A DNA stretch of 5,727 nt from Clostridia bacterium (GCA_017399515.1 JAFQBZ010000105.1:1-5727), one strand, 5' to 3'; counted from the stretch's first letter, positions 1 to 5,471 are shown. Notes: generated from the letters alone by a model not told the origin. Made by a program: numbers and translations.

Positions 1-100
1 TATAAATTTTATATATAGTTATTATAATCTATGCAAACTATATTTTTATTATCAAAATTAAATTTTTGCTTTTCACATTAAATCCGTTTTTTTGTACATT

Positions 101-109
101 TGATATAAT
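101..109 (+). promoter_or_regulatory. Extended -10 promoter for the FtsK-gamma protein gene
   Basis: TGATATAAT is a perfect -10 hexamer (104-109) preceded by the TGn extension. A second, overlapping TATAAT lies at 109-114. No good -35 is seen 16-18 bp upstream, which fits an extended -10 promoter. Transcription would start near 116 and leave a leader of about 20 nt that carries the strong Shine-Dalgarno AGGAGG (124-129). The preceding 100 bases are very AT-rich and I see no gene in them. Confidence 0.6.
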
Positions 110-135
110 ATAATGAATTTAAGAGGAGGCGAGTT

Positions 136-1050
136 ATGAATTTAAAAGTTCTATTTAAAACATTAGAAGGTTTAGGGTTGGAAAAAGATGACATTATTGG
201 AAATATGTTGTTTTTAAAAGACGATACAACAGATGAGCAGGCAGAAATCTTAATAAAAAAGTTATATGAATATATCACATTAAAAAAAGAGTTAAATGAA
301 ACTATTGACAGTTCAAAAATTTCTTCTTATATAGAGAAATTAAAGGTGGATATGGGATTGTGCAGATATCAATATCTTCCATTTAATATGTTTGTTAGAT
401 TTATTGGTGAAACAAACTCAGATTTAAAAAGTGGTGAGATATATCAAGTTGCAGTAGTGTATTGTAATGATGAAGATTTGATTGAAGAAGCGTCTTATTT
501 GGTTAATGTTACAGAAAATGAGCAAAAAGAATTTGATGTGAGTTTGTTTGAAAAGTTGCAACCATCAAAAGTTATATTTAAAGGAATATCTGGAGATAAC
601 ATTCTTCATACCGGAGATTTAGAAATAGGAAAGGTTTATGATGTTGCAAAATTAGTGGGTAATAAAATTGTTTTTACAAATGGAAAATCTTGTTGGGATT
701 ATGAAGTGCATATATTGGAATTTACTAAACAAAGTACAGAAAATGAAGATAAATCAAATGTTGATGTAAAAAAAGAATATACAATTGAAGAACTTATTGG
801 AGAAGTAAAAAATGTCGATAATTATTTTAAAGAAGCAGTAAGATATAGTATTGAGTATGGTGGAGTTTCTCAATCATTATTGCAAAGAAAGTTTGCAATG
901 GGTTATTCAAGGGCTGCTAGAATTATAGACAGAATGGAAAAATTTGAATTTATTAAAGGGTTTAATAATCAAAAAATGCGTGAAGTTATTATAACACCAG
1001 AATTATTTGAAAAAGTTTTTGGTGAAAAATTTGAAACAAAAAAAGATTAG
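136..1050 (+). CDS. Motor-less FtsK-gamma winged-helix protein with duplicated beta-rich segments
   Basis: Protein of 304 aa. Residues about 228-290 match the FtsK/SpoIIIE gamma domain, a winged helix that in FtsK reads the polar KOPS/SRS sequences. Visible landmarks are EAVRYSIE (233-240), the LQRKFAMGYSRAARIIDRME stretch (249-268) and MREVIITPE (281-289). The Walker A/B ATPase and membrane parts of FtsK are absent, and with its own promoter and a clean start this is not a truncated ftsK. Residues about 85-126 and 144-195 look like two copies of a small beta-rich module: each has F-x-G, then L-x-x-G-x-(I/V)-Y-x-V. The N-terminal 70 residues are helical and charged. A Lys/Glu-rich linker (about 198-218) precedes the winged helix. 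The ATG at 136 is supported by AGGAGG 6 nt upstream; the stop is TAG. It could be a sequence-specific DNA-binding regulator or nucleoid factor. Automatic annotation may mislabel it as 'DNA translocase FtsK'. The domain call is firm; the function is unknown. Confidence 0.85.
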   Translation: MNLKVLFKTLEGLGLEKDDIIGNMLFLKDDTTDEQAEILIKKLYEYITLKKELNETIDSSKISSYIEKLKVDMGLCRYQYLPFNMFVRFIGETNSDLKSGEIYQVAVVYCNDEDLIEEASYLVNVTENEQKEFDVSLFEKLQPSKVIFKGISGDNILHTGDLEIGKVYDVAKLVGNKIVFTNGKSCWDYEVHILEFTKQSTENEDKSNVDVKKEYTIEELIGEVKNVDNYFKEAVRYSIEYGGVSQSLLQRKFAMGYSRAARIIDRMEKFEFIKGFNNQKMREVIITPELFEKVFGEKFETKKD

Positions 1051-1089
1051 TTTTCTTGTTTAAATTTAGATGATTTTTTGGCGTGGGTT

Positions 1090-1098
1090 TGCTATAAT
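1090..1098 (+). promoter_or_regulatory. Possible extended -10 promoter before the exonuclease III gene
   Basis: TGCTATAAT has a perfect -10 (1093-1098) with TGn extension, but no convincing -35 is seen 16-18 bp upstream. A start near 1105 would fall on the Shine-Dalgarno itself (TAAGGAG, 1105-1111), giving an unusually short leader of about 13 nt. There is no terminator between the upstream stop at 1050 and this gene, so the gene may also be read from the promoter at 101-109. Confidence 0.45.
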
Positions 1099-1117
1099 TT
1101 TTTGTAAGGAGAAAACT

Positions 1118-1867
1118 ATGAAATTTATTAGTTGGAATACAAACGGAATAAGAGCCTGCAAAGAAAAGGGTTTTGATGCATTTTTTGATGCTGAAAATGC
1201 TGATTTTTTCTGCGTTCAAGAAACAAAAATGCAAGAAGGTCAGGCAGATTTAGAAAAGAAAGGCTATCACTTGTTTATGAGCAGTGCAGAAAGAAAGGGG
1301 TATAGTGGAACTTTAATCTATGCAAAAGAAGAACCAATTTTAGCAACCTATGGCATTAACGGAAAATATAATGATGAGGGCAGAGTTATCACCCTTGAAT
1401 ATAAAGATTTTTATTTGGTTAACGCTTATGTTCCAAACTCTGGTGAAGGGTTAAAACGACTTGATTATCGTTTGCAGTTTGAAAAAGATATGAGAAAATA
1501 TTTAATTTCACTTTCTAAAAACAAAGCAGTGGTTTACACAGGTGACTTAAATGTTGCACATAATGAAATTGATATCAAAAATGCAAAATCAAATGAAAAG
1601 AATGCTGGTTTCACCAAAGAAGAAAGAGAAAAAATGACAGAACTTTTAGGTGCTGGCTTTATTGATACTTTTAGATATTTATATCCAAACAAAGTTGAAT
1701 ATTCTTGGTGGAGTTATAGATTCAATGCAAGAGCAAACAATGCTGGTTGGCGACTTGATTATTTCTTAATTTCTGAAAACGCTAAAAGCAAACTTCGTGA
1801 CTCAAGAATATTAACAACAGTTGAGGGAAGCGATCACGCTCCGGTTTGCCTTGAAATTGATTTATAA
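1118..1867 (+). CDS. xth: Exodeoxyribonuclease III / AP endonuclease (Xth/ExoA family)
   Basis: Base-excision repair nuclease of 249 aa, close to the usual length of about 250. It cuts the backbone 5' of abasic sites and acts as a 3'-5' exonuclease/3'-phosphatase on duplex DNA, using a divalent metal in the EEP fold. All hallmark motifs are visible: SWNTNGIRA with Asn7, QETK with metal-ligand Glu35, NAYVPN with Tyr104, GDLNV with Asp143 and Asn145, GWRLDY with Asp214, and the C-terminal SDHAP with Asp239-His240. The start at 1118 is preferred because it opens directly on MKFISWNTNG and has TAAGGAG 6 nt upstream. The in-frame ATG at 1070 would add 16 residues outside the family and has no ribosome site. 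It follows the FtsK-gamma gene by 67 bp and is possibly co-transcribed. No clear terminator follows, so transcripts may run into the metK leader. The sequence resembles the ExoA/APE1-like branch. Confidence 0.96.
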   Translation: MKFISWNTNGIRACKEKGFDAFFDAENADFFCVQETKMQEGQADLEKKGYHLFMSSAERKGYSGTLIYAKEEPILATYGINGKYNDEGRVITLEYKDFYLVNAYVPNSGEGLKRLDYRLQFEKDMRKYLISLSKNKAVVYTGDLNVAHNEIDIKNAKSNEKNAGFTKEEREKMTELLGAGFIDTFRYLYPNKVEYSWWSYRFNARANNAGWRLDYFLISENAKSKLRDSRILTTVEGSDHAPVCLEIDL

Positions 1868-1889
1868 TTAAAAGATTATAAAAAAAGAA

Positions 1890-1918
1890 TTGATAAAAAC
1901 AAAATAGTATGATATAAT
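1890..1918 (+). promoter_or_regulatory. Sigma-A-type promoter of the metK riboswitch transcript
   Basis: TTGATA (1890-1895), a 17-bp spacer, and a perfect TATAAT (1913-1918). The predicted start is near 1925, only a few bases before the first strand of riboswitch helix P1 (1928). The transcript therefore begins almost directly with the aptamer. Confidence 0.85.
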
Positions 1919-1927
1919 TCAGTTATT

Positions 1928-2048
1928 CCATAAAGAGTGTGCGAGGGACAGCCCCGTTGACCACACAGCAACCTAGCAAATGCCAAGGTGCTAAAGGCTG
2001 ACCGATGGTTCGTTTAAAATTGCACCCGTCGGTAACGACGGGTTTTTT
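1928..2048 (+). promoter_or_regulatory. SAM-I-clan riboswitch without P4, upstream of metK
   Basis: The conserved SAM-I-family core is readable: AAAGAG, GAGGGACAG-CCCC, CAGCAACC and AAGGTGCTAA. P1 is CCAT (1928-1931) with ATGG (2005-2008). P2a is GTGTG (1937-1941) with CACAC (1962-1966). A kink-turn-like GA/TGA internal loop follows, then P2b GGG (1945-1947) with CCC (1953-1955). P3 is ACCT (1971-1974) with AGGT (1986-1989). The family pseudoknot fits as CAGC (1949-1952) with GCTG (1997-2000). Unlike classical SAM-I there is no room for P4 between the pseudoknot strand and P1, which recalls SAM-IV or SAM-I/IV. The P3 loop GCAA (1976-1979) could also pair with TTGC (2020-2023). The expression platform is transcriptional: ACCGATGG (2001-2008) can pair with CCGTCGGT (2026-2033) as antiterminator. 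SAM binding would lock P1 and allow the terminator at 2025-2048. The clan is certain; the subtype is an inference. Confidence 0.92.
2025..2048 (+). terminator. Riboswitch-controlled intrinsic terminator
   Basis: A perfect 7-bp stem, CCCGTCG (2025-2031) with CGACGGG (2036-2042), has a GTAA loop and is followed directly by six T. Its 5' strand is the part captured by the competing antiterminator, so it should form mainly when SAM is bound. Confidence 0.92.
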
Positions 2049-2090
2049 AATGCCTTAATATATGGAAAATTAATACTTTAGGAGAATTTT

Positions 2091-3179
2091 ATGAGAAAAA
2101 TTATTACAAGTGAATCAGTGAATATTGGTCACCCAGACAAAACTTGTGACACTATTGCAGACGCAATTTTAGATGCTGCACTTGCTGGTGACAAAGATTC
2201 ACAAATGGCAGTTGAATGTGCTATTAAAAACAACAAAGTCTTCATTTATGGTGAAGCAACAACAAAAACTGAAATTGATTATGAAAATATTGCAAAAACA
2301 GTTTTAAAAGAAATTGGTTATGAGAATGAATTTGAAGTGATTAAAGAGATTTCAATTCAAAGCCCAGACATTGCGCAAGCAGTTATTGGCGAAACAGAAC
2401 TTAAAGCAAATGACCAAGGTATGGTTTATGGTTATGCAACCAATGAAACCGCTGAATTTATGCCACTTCCAATCATCATTGCTCACAAACTTATGAAGAA
2501 ATATGATGAGTATAGAAGAACAACATCTTGCTATTTTGCTGATGCAAAAAGCCAAGTTTCAATTGAATATGATGAAGAAACACCGGTTGCAATCAACACA
2601 GTTTTAGTCAGTGTTTCGCATAGTGAAGAACTTGAAGCAGAACAAATTTATAAAGACATCAAAGAAAATGTTGTTGATGAAGTTTTGAAAGAGTATGCTG
2701 ATTTTGACCAATCACAAACAAAATTCCTCATCAACACAAGTGGAAAGTTTACAATTTGGGGCAGTTTTGGTGACAGTGGTTGCGTTGGAAGAAAAATCAT
2801 TGTTGATACTTATGGCGGTGTTGGCAGAGTTGGTGGCGGTTGCTTCAGTTCAAAAAATGCAACCAAAGTTGACAGAAGTGCTTGTTATTATGCAAGATAT
2901 GTTGCAAAGAATATTGTTGCACATGGTCTTGCTGATAAGTGTGAAATTCAAGCAGGGTATGCCATTGGAATTGCTGAACCTGTAAGTTTATATGTTGATG
3001 CGTTTGGAACAAATAAAGTTCCAATGGAAGAAATTTTAGATTATGTTAACAAAAACTTCAGTTTTAGGCTTTCAAACATCATTAAAGAACTTGATTTGCT
3101 TCGCCCAATTTATAAGCAAACTGCTTGTTTTGGTCACTTTGGAAGAAGTGAATTTCCATGGGAAAAAATCAAAGATTAA
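2091..3179 (+). CDS. metK: S-adenosylmethionine synthetase (methionine adenosyltransferase)
   Basis: Cytosolic enzyme that makes S-adenosylmethionine from methionine and ATP, releasing phosphate and diphosphate. It is 362 aa, shorter than the usual 380-400. The catalytic set appears complete: GHPDK with His14, Asp16 and Lys17; Glu42; Glu55 in GEATT; Asp108 in NDQG; DAKSQV with Asp151 and Lys153; Asp228, Arg234 and Lys235 in GDSGCVGRK; and Lys255, Lys259 and Asp261 in SSKNATKVDRS. The C-terminal GHFGRSEFPWE is intact, and the protein ends soon after. Compared with the E. coli enzyme, residues are lost around the mobile loop before NDQG and before DAKSQV. Several near-invariant positions differ: GAGDQG is KANDQG, and RHGGG is RVGGG (Val247 in place of His). 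AGGAGA (2080-2085) lies just upstream of the ATG. It is expressed behind the SAM riboswitch (product feedback) and closed by the terminator at 3191-3223. The identity is certain; it is a divergent branch. Confidence 0.97.
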   Translation: MRKIITSESVNIGHPDKTCDTIADAILDAALAGDKDSQMAVECAIKNNKVFIYGEATTKTEIDYENIAKTVLKEIGYENEFEVIKEISIQSPDIAQAVIGETELKANDQGMVYGYATNETAEFMPLPIIIAHKLMKKYDEYRRTTSCYFADAKSQVSIEYDEETPVAINTVLVSVSHSEELEAEQIYKDIKENVVDEVLKEYADFDQSQTKFLINTSGKFTIWGSFGDSGCVGRKIIVDTYGGVGRVGGGCFSSKNATKVDRSACYYARYVAKNIVAHGLADKCEIQAGYAIGIAEPVSLYVDAFGTNKVPMEEILDYVNKNFSFRLSNIIKELDLLRPIYKQTACFGHFGRSEFPWEKIKD

Positions 3180-3190
3180 GAATATTTTAA

Positions 3191-3223
3191 GGCACTTTCT
3201 AGGCGTTTAGAGAGTGTCTTTTT
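3191..3223 (+). terminator. Intrinsic terminator after metK
   Basis: GGCACTTTCT (3191-3200) pairs with AGAGAGTGTC (3209-3218) over 10 bp with two G-T wobbles, and is followed by five T. It starts 11 bp past the metK stop and separates metK from the PHP gene. Confidence 0.9.
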
Positions 3224-3225
3224 GT

Positions 3226-3253
3226 TTGACAAAATATGCAATTTGTTTAAAAT
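3226..3253 (+). promoter_or_regulatory. Promoter of the PHP-domain gene
   Basis: Consensus TTGACA (3226-3231), a 16-bp spacer, and TAAAAT (3248-3253). The -35 begins only two bases after the T tract of the metK terminator. The predicted start near 3260 would leave a leader of about 12 nt, little more than the Shine-Dalgarno AGGAG (3261-3265). Confidence 0.75.
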
Positions 3254-3271
3254 TTTGATTAGGAGATTATT

Positions 3272-4138
3272 ATGATAGATTTGCATATGCACACAACTTA
3301 TTCAGATGGAACAGACACTCTTGAAAAGTTGATTGATAATGTTATTGATGCAGGCATTAATTTTTTTGCAATAACTGACCACGACACTGCAAAAGCGTGC
3401 CGAAAAGTGCTTCGAACTGAAGAATTAAAGCAAAAAATTATAAACGCAGGCATCAAGTTTGTTTGTGGAATTGAATATAGTTGCATTTATAAAGGCAGAA
3501 AAGTTCATATTTTGGCTTATGATATAGACCCAAATCACGAATCAGTGAAAAGATTAGAGCAAAAACTTAAAGATTTGTTTAAAGAAAAAGATTATCACAG
3601 GTCACTTGCTATCGAAAAAGATGGCTATAAATTTTCAGAAGAATCAAAAGAGTTTTTAAAATCAAGGGTAAACATTAGAACTCCTGATGTTGCAAGATGT
3701 TTGTTTAATGATGGTTATTTTGATGATTTTGAAGATGCGTGCCAATATGTTAAGAAAATTAAATATCCTAAAGAATATTTATTTGACGCTGTGGAAGTTA
3801 TTGAAGAAATGACAAAAATTGGTGCAAAAGTTGTTTGGGCACACGCATTTTATGGCTTGAATCAAAGCCATATCACGCCAGAAAAGGTTGATGAATTTAT
3901 AACAGAGTTAAAACCATATGGTTTGTGTGGGCTTGAATGTTATTATTCACTTTATAACAAAGAAGAAATTGGTGAACTTTTAAAACTTGCAAAAAAGCAC
4001 AATTTATATATCACTTGTGGTTCAGATTATCACGGAAAGAATAAAAAAATTCAGTTGCTTGAGAGAAGTGTTGATGGAACTGAAACAAATGAGGAAGATA
4101 TTGACATAATAAACATATTTAATAATGTCATTGGTTAA
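3272..4138 (+). CDS. PHP-domain metal-dependent phosphoesterase (YciV/TrpH-like)
   Basis: Protein of 288 aa, about the normal length for the YciV/TrpH (RNase AM-like) group of PHP phosphoesterases. Characterised relatives hydrolyse 3',5'-nucleoside bisphosphates such as pAp or remove 5' nucleotides from RNA. The metal-site motifs are visible in order: HMHTTYSDG with His5, His7 and Asp12; TDHDT with Asp36 and His37; GIEYS with Glu68; VHILAYD with His79; VWAHAF with His191; GLECYYS with Glu222; and CGSDYHG with Asp252 and His254. Residues about 95-165 form the usual inserted helical segment, including RTPDVARCLFNDGY. There is no signal peptide, so it should be cytosolic. The ATG at 3272 has AGGAG 6 nt upstream and opens directly on the first metal motif. 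It has its own promoter and terminator, so proximity to metK does not indicate shared regulation. The family is secure; the exact substrate is not, and a DNA polymerase-associated or histidinol-phosphatase role is less likely from the motif pattern. Confidence 0.9.
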   Translation: MIDLHMHTTYSDGTDTLEKLIDNVIDAGINFFAITDHDTAKACRKVLRTEELKQKIINAGIKFVCGIEYSCIYKGRKVHILAYDIDPNHESVKRLEQKLKDLFKEKDYHRSLAIEKDGYKFSEESKEFLKSRVNIRTPDVARCLFNDGYFDDFEDACQYVKKIKYPKEYLFDAVEVIEEMTKIGAKVVWAHAFYGLNQSHITPEKVDEFITELKPYGLCGLECYYSLYNKEEIGELLKLAKKHNLYITCGSDYHGKNKKIQLLERSVDGTETNEEDIDIINIFNNVIG

Positions 4139-4158
4139 AATTCAAGCATAATATATGT

Positions 4159-4190
4159 AATAAGGATATGGTATAATATCCTTATTTTTT
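4159..4190 (+). terminator. Intrinsic terminator after the PHP gene
   Basis: A perfect 11-bp inverted repeat, AATAAGGATAT (4159-4169) with ATATCCTTATT (4176-4186), has a 6-base loop and a T run to 4190. The stem is AT-rich with only two G-C pairs, but it is perfect and correctly placed 20 bp past the stop. Confidence 0.8.
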
Positions 4191-4220
4191 ATTTATTTAA
4201 AAATTTTAAAAAATAGGGTA

Positions 4221-4249
4221 TTGACAAATGCAATAGATTATGTTAAAAT
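4221..4249 (+). promoter_or_regulatory. Strong promoter of the acidic membrane protein gene
   Basis: Consensus TTGACA (4221-4226), a 17-bp spacer, and TAAAAT (4244-4249), with an extended -10 TGT at 4241-4243. It is one of the two best-matching promoters in the window. The predicted start near 4256 gives a 5' leader of about 95 nt, much longer than most others here. Confidence 0.88.
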
Positions 4250-4276
4250 AACTTTAGTAAAAAAATTTCAGGTCAA

Positions 4277-4318
4277 AAATGTAAAAAATTGAATACAAAT
4301 GTTTGAAAATTTACATTT
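4277..4318 (+). repeat. Inverted repeat in the 5' leader of the acidic protein gene
   Basis: AAATGTAAA (4277-4285) is the exact reverse complement of TTTACATTT (4310-4318), and a third AAATGT lies between them at 4297-4302. The arms lie in the untranslated leader and end about 20 bases before the Shine-Dalgarno (AAGGGGGA, 4337-4343). Such an AT-only repeat could be a weak hairpin, a protein site, or chance in AT-rich DNA. Confidence 0.4.
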
Positions 4319-4351
4319 AGGAATTGAAATTTTAAAAGGGGGAAAATAAAA

Positions 4352-5347
4352 ATGACAATCTTACAAATTGTATTGTTATCAATCGCAGGGGCATGTGCAC
4401 TTGCATCACTTGTGTTCAATGTAATGTTTATTATTGAAATCACAGCAAAACCAAAAGAAGAAAATGAAGAAGAACTTGAAAGTGTATTCACTGTCAATGT
4501 TATCAATCAAACAGTTGAAAACGATGATGATGTTGACGCAATGCTTGCACAATTAGATGAAGAAACAGCAGGCGAAGAAATTCAAGAAGAAGTTGTTGAA
4601 GAAGCAGTTGAAGAAACTCAAGAAGATGATTTATTAGCAGCATTCATTGAAAATGAAGAAGTTGCTGAAACTGAAGAAGTTGAAGAAACTGTTGCTGAAG
4701 AAACTGTTGAAGAATCTGCAGAAGAAGTTGAAGAAGAAATTCAAGAAGAAATTGTTGAAGAAGTTGTTGAAGAAGTTAAAGAAACAGAAGCAGTTGAAGA
4801 AGAAAAAGAAGAATCAACTGATGACGAAGAAGATGATGAAGACGCTGACGCAACAGAAGATGCTGAAATTTTAGAGTATACAGGTTTAAAAGAAGAACCT
4901 GTTGAATATGCAGCAAATGGTTCAATCGATTATTCAGCAAGATTAGAAAAAATCATCACAACAAGAGATAAAATTGAAAGAGATCTTGCAAAAGTTCAAA
5001 AAGCAATCTTAAAATATGAAAGAACAAAGAGAAGAAAGAACAGAAACCAAAAGATGCTTGACAGAAGAGCAGGTGAACTTACAAACCTTAACCTTGTTAT
5101 GTATAGCGTAACAGATATCAAAAATGTTGATGAAGATAAGAAGATTAAGCAAGAAGAACTCACAGCACACATTGCTGAACTTAAAGCAAGCATTCAAGAT
5201 GCTGAAGAATATATCGAAAGCAACAAAGAAAAGAATGATCACAATGTTAAAATGGCTAAATTCTTAACACAAGAAAAATTAAGATATAACGAAGAAATTG
5301 CAGAACTTCAAAGCCTTATTAACTCTGGTGACAACGAAACAAAATAA
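4352..5347 (+). CDS. Unrecognised membrane-anchored acidic coiled-coil protein
   Basis: I do not recognise this 331-aa protein. Residues 4-30 form one hydrophobic segment (ILQIVLLSIAGACALASLVF and on), a probable uncleaved anchor. Residues about 35-172 are extremely acidic and low in complexity, built from VEE/EEVVEE-type units with almost no basic residues, and likely disordered. Residues about 190-331 are a different, well-mixed domain: a helix with a basic patch KYERTKRRKNRNQKMLDRR (221-239), then charged heptad-like helices (about 260-322) that suggest a coiled coil. The layout of anchor, long acidic spacer, and basic plus coiled-coil head suggests a tether or scaffold at the membrane, possibly binding nucleic acid or an acidic partner; this is inference. 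The start has AAGGGGGA 8 nt upstream, and two stops (TAATAA) end it. It is monocistronic, with a strong promoter and terminator suggesting high expression. The Lys-rich reading frame inside 4647-4874 is only a shadow of the GAA repeats. Confidence 0.88.
   Translation: MTILQIVLLSIAGACALASLVFNVMFIIEITAKPKEENEEELESVFTVNVINQTVENDDDVDAMLAQLDEETAGEEIQEEVVEEAVEETQEDDLLAAFIENEEVAETEEVEETVAEETVEESAEEVEEEIQEEIVEEVVEEVKETEAVEEEKEESTDDEEDDEDADATEDAEILEYTGLKEEPVEYAANGSIDYSARLEKIITTRDKIERDLAKVQKAILKYERTKRRKNRNQKMLDRRAGELTNLNLVMYSVTDIKNVDEDKKIKQEELTAHIAELKASIQDAEEYIESNKEKNDHNVKMAKFLTQEKLRYNEEIAELQSLINSGDNETK
4574..4765 (+). repeat. GAA/GTT-rich imperfect coding repeats
   Basis: Within the acidic gene, short GTTGAAGAA-like units (coding VEE) recur. 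A longer imperfect duplication is visible: EEIQEEVVEE (from 4574) and EEIQEEIVEE (from 4733), whose DNA differs at only a few bases. The surrounding tract, about 4451-4870, is purine-rich on this strand and prone to length change. Confidence 0.75.
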
Positions 5348-5364
5348 TAACAAATAACAATTTT

Positions 5365-5398
5365 AGCAGGTTGAGAGAAATCTTAACCTGCTTTTTTT
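5365..5398 (+). terminator. Intrinsic terminator after the acidic protein gene
   Basis: A 12-bp stem (5365-5376 with 5381-5392) contains one G-T wobble, has a GAAA tetraloop, and is followed by a T run to 5398. It is the strongest-looking terminator in the window by stem length and loop. Confidence 0.95.
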
Positions 5399-5399
5399 A

Positions 5400-5428
5400 T
5401 TTACTAAAATTAAAAATAATGGTATTAT
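5400..5428 (+). promoter_or_regulatory. Probable promoter of the patatin-like gene
   Basis: TTTACT (5400-5405, 4 of 6 matches), a 17-bp spacer, and TATTAT (5423-5428, 5 of 6), with the TGG extension at 5420-5422. The -35 lies directly after the T tract of the preceding terminator. The predicted leader is about 37 nt. Confidence 0.5.
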
Positions 5429-5471
5429 AAGTTTAACAAAAGCAGAAACTAAAAGAATTGAAGAGGTTAAT

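Noticed and set aside
23..28. TATAAT near the window start
   Set aside because: No -35 can be seen, the region is almost all A and T, and no reading frame follows it before the better -10 at 104-109.
1070..1117. Upstream in-frame ATG as start of the exonuclease III gene
   Set aside because: It would add 16 residues outside the family and would lie upstream of the likely promoter and the Shine-Dalgarno at 1105-1111.
989..1234. Minus-strand reading frames over the ends of real genes (also at 78-278, 2352-2555, 3298-3486, 4273-4506, 4996-5242 and 5363-5569)
   Set aside because: They are antisense to well-supported genes or terminators, lack ribosome sites, and give products rich in Phe, Ser and Leu, as expected from antisense of AT-rich coding DNA.
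1862..1880. TTATAA pair as terminator of the exonuclease gene
   Set aside because: The stem is six A-T pairs and is followed by A rather than T on this strand, so it is not a credible intrinsic terminator.
2695..2985. 96-codon + strand reading frame inside metK
   Set aside because: It lies entirely within a catalytically intact metK in another frame, and its product is low in complexity and family-less.
2091..4138. metK and the PHP phosphoesterase as one SAM or sulfur-metabolism operon
   Set aside because: A clear terminator and a separate promoter lie between them, and the PHP substrate is not fixed by the sequence.
4172..4177. TATAAT in the loop and stem of the terminator after the PHP gene
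   Set aside because: No -35 at the proper distance; it is part of the 11-bp terminator hairpin, and a far better promoter lies at 4221-4249.
4647..4874. Lys/Leu-rich reading frame overlapping the acidic gene
   Set aside because: It is the +2/+3 shadow of GAA/GTT repeats (AAG/TTG when shifted), with no ribosome site and no independent support.
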